Origin: Leptospira abararensis
GTDB lineage: Bacteria; Spirochaetota; Leptospiria; Leptospirales; Leptospiraceae
Direction: 5' to 3'
Assembly (NCBI RefSeq): GCF_016918735.1
Contig: NZ_JAFFPR010000015.1
Coordinates: forward strand, 1 to 18,243
Length of the DNA stretch: 18,243 bases
In this document: in pieces, positions 13,833 to 18,243 of the stretch
Numbering within the stretch: the stretch's first letter is position 1
Layout: each line of letters begins with the position of its first letter
Made by a program: the position numbers and the translations under genes
The notes under the pieces: generated by a model
Told to the model about the DNA's origin: nothing
Seen by the model: the letters and a program-made list of their open reading frames with translations, nothing else
The model's database searches: none

Positions 13833-14589
13833 ATTTTCTCACCTCTATACCTGCATTAAGAGCCGTTTCACGCAAAGTTTCGATTGTAGACCGACCATAA
13901 TGCAATATATCAGCCATTGCAACAGCATCGGCTTCACCTTCGCGGACTATATCAATTAAGTGTTCTGGAATTCCCATACCGCCACTTGCGATGACGGGAA
14001 CGGAAACTTGTTTTGTTACGGCTTTTACAAGTTCTACATCAAATCCTTTGCGAGTTCCCTCTCGATCAATTGATGTGAGAAGGATTTCTCCTGCGCCGAG
14101 ACCTACTGCCTTTTTTACCCAATCCACAACATCTAAACCGGTTTTTTCCCGACCATTATCTGTCAAAACTTCCCATTTTTTCTCATCTATTTGTTTGGCT
14201 TGAACAGACAAAACCATACATTGGCTTCCGAATCTTCTTGATATTTCAGAAATTAAATTTGGGTTTGCAACAGCAGCAGTGTTAATGGCAACTTTGTCAG
14301 CACCACTTCTAAGCAACCTCGTTGCATCTTCAACGGAACGTATTCCCCCACCGACGGTGAGTGGAACAAAAATATCTTTCACCGAGTCTTCAACGATTTC
14401 GCTCAAATTGTTTCGACCGTATAAACTTGCCACACAATCGATATAAATTAATTCATCAACACCTTGGTGATAGTATTTATGTGCATACTCTGCAGGAGAA
14501 CCAATCACTCTTAAACCTTCGAGATGTACACCTTTAATTAAATTTGTACCTTTGATGTCTAGTCTTGCGATGAGACGAATTTTTCTCAT
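13819..14589 (-). CDS. hisF: HisF-like cyclase-fold subunit, probable ammonia-channelling partner of a sugar amidotransferase
   Basis: A 256-residue TIM barrel colinear with HisF. Kept are D11 (RLDIKG), D51, the phosphate loops VGGGIR (79-84) and ASGGMG, and residues matching the known ammonia gate of Thermotoga HisF: R5, E46, K99 and E168. The second catalytic aspartate, D130 in Thermotoga HisF (IDAK), is glutamine here (VQAK, Q130), and the aspartate of the later IDRDG motif is glutamate (IDREG). The barrel therefore appears able to pass ammonia but not to do normal imidazole-ring synthesis. It overlaps hisH by 14 bp and follows the amidotransferase gene by 12 bp. I infer that it docks HisH to the sugar amidotransferase. 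A true histidine role is unlikely. Confidence 0.88.
   Translation of the reverse strand: MRKIRLIARLDIKGTNLIKGVHLEGLRVIGSPAEYAHKYYHQGVDELIYIDCVASLYGRNNLSEIVEDSVKDIFVPLTVGGGIRSVEDATRLLRSGADKVAINTAAVANPNLISEISRRFGSQCMVLSVQAKQIDEKKWEVLTDNGREKTGLDVVDWVKKAVGLGAGEILLTSIDREGTRKGFDVELVKAVTKQVSVPVIASGGMGIPEHLIDIVREGEADAVAMADILHYGRSTIETLRETALNAGIEVRKFVTT
13840..13845 (-). promoter_or_regulatory. Ribosome binding site supporting a TTG start
   Basis: GAGGTG on the minus strand, seven bases before the TTG at 13832. It lies inside the last codons of hisF and supports the overlapping TTG start of hisH. Confidence 0.6.
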
Positions 14590-14601
14590 AGTGATTTAGG
14601 A

Positions 14602-15759
14602 TTAATTCTCCCACACTTTATATTTCAAATCCCACTCATCACCTTTTTTAATCCATAGGTGATCGGATCTCCAACTATCAATCACTGAAATAAATTCTTC
14701 ATCTGTAATTGAACAATACTCCAAAAATTCCTGGTAATGTTTTTTTGGAAACTCTCCATCATATCGCTTAACAAGAGCAGCACCTTCTTCTCTCGTAATT
14801 TTGTGATCACGGATCTCATGGGCTGTATCAGAAGTGGTTCTTCCAATTCCAAACTTTATGTAAGCTAAATAATAATGAAAGCCGTCAATTCTATCATCTA
14901 AACTTGCATATTTTGAATACGTTCCTTCCGAACGTTCTGAGTTTGGTGTGAACCCGGTGTGTTCTTGACAGTAATAAAAATTTTCTTGCGGATCCCAAAA
15001 TTTATAATACCCAAGAAAGTGTATTTCTGTTTTGTTTTTAACAATTTCTTCATATTTTGGAGCCATAAACGGCTTCAAATCACTTGCACTTAACCCATGT
15101 TCGGTCCAAAATTCTGGCGGTAAACCGGAAAAATAATGTTTATCATGGTCTTGAATGTCCCTGTTTGGTCTAAAGGCGTTTTTCATGTCTCCACCATATT
15201 CAACCTCTCCGTTTTCTCCATACATGATTAAGGAAACATTGTATTTGAGGGCCATATGCATGGGGAAATTTGTCTGCCCATAAATAAACGGTTGGAAAGG
15301 ATCTCCAAGAAACTTAAACGACAGATGCGTTAGTCTACGAGTTACACTACCATTCGGAGTGCCTAAAATATTATCAAACCCAGAACCAATAAACGCATCC
15401 AAATTTTTTCTTCCGATTTCGGTAGCCTTTAAGGGTGCCCAAGTCACGGTCAGAGGATTCATCCCGTATTTATACTTTAACTGATGGGCAACGAAACCAC
15501 CATCTTTTCCACCGCTGCAAGGAACGATGACATCGTATTCACCGTTATTCTTCCTGAATTTATCACAAAGTTCAACTAACTCTTGCTCTCTCTTCTTCCA
15601 GTCGATTTGGGTTCTTTTAAATTCAGCGAAATTACAAGCAGAACAAACTCCATGTTCATCAAAAGTAATTCGTGGTCTCTGGTTTGAAACGGTGCATTTT
15701 TTACAAAACTTAACGGTTTCAGGAAGATTATATAACTTTATTAAATTTCGTTTTTCCAT
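14602..15759 (-). CDS. N-acetyl sugar amidotransferase (WbpG/PseA family)
   Basis: A 385-residue ATP-pyrophosphatase-fold amidotransferase. Four cysteines form a likely metal site: C19-x2-C22 and C39-x2-C42. The PP-loop SGGKDG at 82-87 binds and adenylates with ATP. YGENGEVEYGG at about 219-229 is characteristic of the family. These enzymes turn an N-acetyl group on a sugar into an acetamidino group with ammonia from HisH/HisF, as in Pseudomonas WbpG and Campylobacter PseA systems. The neighbouring neuA, neuC and CBS-nucleotidyltransferase suggest an acetamidino nonulosonate such as a legionaminic acid derivative (inference). AGGA six bases upstream supports the ATG. It follows the nucleotidyltransferase by 8 bp. 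Confidence 0.88.
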   Translation of the reverse strand: MEKRNLIKLYNLPETVKFCKKCTVSNQRPRITFDEHGVCSACNFAEFKRTQIDWKKREQELVELCDKFRKNNGEYDVIVPCSGGKDGGFVAHQLKYKYGMNPLTVTWAPLKATEIGRKNLDAFIGSGFDNILGTPNGSVTRRLTHLSFKFLGDPFQPFIYGQTNFPMHMALKYNVSLIMYGENGEVEYGGDMKNAFRPNRDIQDHDKHYFSGLPPEFWTEHGLSASDLKPFMAPKYEEIVKNKTEIHFLGYYKFWDPQENFYYCQEHTGFTPNSERSEGTYSKYASLDDRIDGFHYYLAYIKFGIGRTTSDTAHEIRDHKITREEGAALVKRYDGEFPKKHYQEFLEYCSITDEEFISVIDSWRSDHLWIKKGDEWDLKYKVWEN

Positions 15760-15767
15760 TTTTGGTC

Positions 15768-16810
<1,043 letters not shown>

Positions 16811-16814
<4 letters not shown>

Positions 16815-17983
16815 AGAGTTCCTGCCATAGGAAGATCAAAAAATTTCTTTTCGCGCAAAGAATCGAAGTCAAAATGCATTAGTTTATCTAAAATTTTGGC
16901 AGTTGCTTTGCCTTCTCCATAAGGATTTACAACAGAATTTAATCTGCTTTGATATTCAGATGAATAGAGTTTGTTAATCCCAGTCATAATAGACTCTTTC
17001 GTTGTTGATGTATCAATTACACTCTCCGCTCGCAATCGACCACTTTGTCTATTTCCGATATTGATAGTCCCTTTTTTAAAGGTTGGTACTTCAAGTAAAC
17101 CACTGGAAGAGTTTCCAATAACACCATCAACATAACGAATACAAGAAAAGTAGCGCAATTGGCCTAAAGATGTATAAGATTTTGCATTATCATGAGTATT
17201 TACATAACTTTCAATCAATGAAATAATTTCCCTTCCGCCATTGTCCGAATTTGGATGTGTAAAAATTAAGTTTGTTTCTTCCAATGTATCCAGAGCAGCC
17301 AATAGTTGATTAAATTGCCAAGTAGAACTCTCATTTGCCAACGTTTCTGGATGAAAGGTAACTAAGAGATTTTTTTTACCAAAAGTAAATCCGATTTCTT
17401 CTTCTAATTTTTCTTTCGGAATCACAGGAAGTCGAAGAATGGCATCCACACCGAGTCCCCCTACATCAAAAACAAACCGAGGATCTTCGCCGAGTTGAAT
17501 CACTCGTTGTCGGTATTCTTTCGCAGCAGTAAAATGTAATTTTGACATTTTCGTTATTGAATGTCTTATAGAGTCATCATAGGCTCCATAAGTAACCTCT
17601 CCACCGTGGATATGGCAAATAGGGATATTAAAAATAAGAGCACTTGTAGCGGCTGCAAGGATTTCATAACGATCGCCAAGAACGATCAATAGATCTGGCT
17701 TCAATTGCTCAAAGGCTTCGGAAAACCCAAGTAAACCTAACCCAATGGACTTAGTTACAGCCGATGCAGTATCAGCACTAAGCAATATTTCAATCTTTCT
17801 ATCAATTTCAAAACCATCAGCTATGATTTGTTTGTATGTCAGTCCAAACTCGTGGGACAAATGCATTCCTGTTACCAATATTTGTAACTGGAATTTATCG
17901 AGAGCTTTAATCTCTTTCATCAAATGAGATAAAAGACCGTATTCAGCCCGGGTTCCAGTCACTATACAGATTTTCTTTATCAT
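16811..17983 (-). CDS. neuC: Hydrolysing UDP/GDP-N-acetylglucosamine 2-epimerase (NeuC/LegG type)
   Basis: A 390-residue GT-B-fold epimerase of the NeuC/LegG/NnaA type. It inverts C-2 and releases the nucleotide, giving ManNAc or its 2,4-diacetamido analogue as substrate for NeuB. Motifs: VTGTRAEYG at 8-16, VLGDRYE at 101-107, HIHGGE at 124-129, VTFHPET at 208-214, FTHPNSDNGG at 241-250 and IGNSSSGLLEVP at 289-300. All expected catalytic and nucleotide-binding residues are present. Its stop and start overlap the nucleotidyltransferase and neuB2 as ATGA. With a PtmE-like gene next door, a GDP-linked substrate (LegG type) is as likely as UDP-GlcNAc. Length is normal for the family. Confidence 0.92.
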
Positions 17984-18204
17984 AGTTCAATCAACTCATC
18001 ATTTTGAAAATCACGACTGGCTTTTTTACCAATTAGTTCATTCAAACGCATTGGAGAAATGCCACTTCCTGGTCTTTTTGCGGTTAAGTTTTCTTTTGAA
18101 AAAACATCACCTTTCTTAATCAAACTATTAGCTATTATTGATTTTCTTGCTATAGGGATATTCTTAATTTCACTCTTGATAAAAATCTTCCCGGTCCTGA
18201 TCAC
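17980..18204 (-). pseudogene. SAF domain of a second NeuB (LegI-like), separated from its barrel
   Basis: A minus-strand frame of about 74 residues encoding the C-terminal SAF domain of a NeuB/LegI synthase: SEIKNIPIARKS, IKKGDVF, and GSGISPMRLNELIGKKASRD, close to the fused NeuB's LSPQKMNELIGKK. In a whole gene the barrel would be encoded at higher coordinates on the same strand. Instead the frame loses similarity just above 18175 and meets a TAA at 18214-18216. A caller could start it at GTG 18202-18204, giving a lone SAF domain. Its stop overlaps the neuC start as ATGA, so the C-terminal end sits in its normal operon position. The loss of the barrel is explained by a strand switch at the junction with the plus-strand piece. 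Confidence 0.7.
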
Positions 18205-18243
18205 AAGGCAAGTTTAGATCCAACGGAATTGAAACAGTTAGTT
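18169..18243 (+). pseudogene. Plus-strand fragment of a NeuB barrel (FTLDKN...GPDHKASL), runs off the window
   Basis: Read on the plus strand, the last 75 bases encode FTLDKNLPGPDHKASL followed by DPTELKQLV. This is the highly conserved catalytic end of the NeuB barrel; the fused NeuB has HLTLDRNMEGPDHAASLE at the same place. The frame has a TGA at 18139-18141 and no plausible start before the match, so it is not an independent gene start. The nucleotides differ from the other neuB in this window, so it is not a copy of it. It is probably the missing part of the SAF-domain gene in inverted orientation. Confidence 0.65.

Noticed and set aside
13185..14589. hisH and hisF as part of a histidine operon
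   Set aside because: No other histidine genes are present, HisF lacks D130, and the neighbours are sugar-activation genes with an N-acetyl sugar amidotransferase.

Overview
The window is AT-rich (by eye below 40% GC) and packed with minus-strand genes for making activated surface sugars: nonulosonic acids (the sialic/legionaminic acid family) and GDP-heptose. It looks like the interior of an O-antigen/LPS gene cluster of a Gram-negative-type bacterium. The mix of two neuB, two neuA, a neuC, CBS-fused sugar-nucleotide enzymes and a hisH/hisF/amidotransferase trio recalls Leptospira LPS loci. That assignment comes from memory of such clusters and is an inference.

Transcription runs from high to low coordinates. 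There is no intergenic gap above about 21 bp. Most junctions are ATGA, GTGA or TTGA overlaps or touch directly, so the window reads as part of one long polycistronic unit. No promoter, terminator, RNA gene, insertion sequence or CRISPR array is visible. Several genes use TTG or GTG starts backed by good Shine-Dalgarno sequences.

Layout in transcription order. (1) 18243-16811: a disrupted second neuB (legI-like), then a neuC/legG-type hydrolysing 2-epimerase. (2) 16814-14602: a CBS-nucleotidyltransferase resembling PtmE of the GDP-sugar legionaminic acid route, then an N-acetyl-sugar amidotransferase of the WbpG/PseA type. (3) 14589-13185: a HisF-like and a HisH-like subunit, which probably feed ammonia to the amidotransferase. 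The HisF copy has lost a catalytic aspartate of true histidine synthesis. (4) 13188-12496: CMP-nonulosonate synthetase (neuA copy 2). (5) 12492-11248: a putative glycosyltransferase of unknown family. (6) 11248-6101: a GDP-D-glycero-D-manno-heptose cassette (GmhB-like phosphatase, HddC-like guanylyltransferase, CBS-fused HddA-like kinase, GmhA isomerase). A NeuB fused to a TIM-barrel isomerase-like domain sits inside it. (7) 6104-1: a tail of sugar-modifying genes: zinc-ribbon methyltransferase, stand-alone TIM-barrel protein, neuA copy 1, class III aminotransferase, VOC protein, second methyltransferase and two short-chain dehydrogenases, the last cut by the window edge.

The neuB2/neuC/ptmE/amidotransferase/hisFH/neuA2 block fits synthesis of a CMP-nonulosonate carrying an acetamidino (amidine) group. 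The heptose cassette with the fused NeuB, neuA1 and the aminotransferase/dehydrogenase/methyltransferase tail may make a second, differently decorated sugar. The strangest local signal is at the right edge, where two pieces of one NeuB protein lie on opposite strands and meet within about 20 bp.
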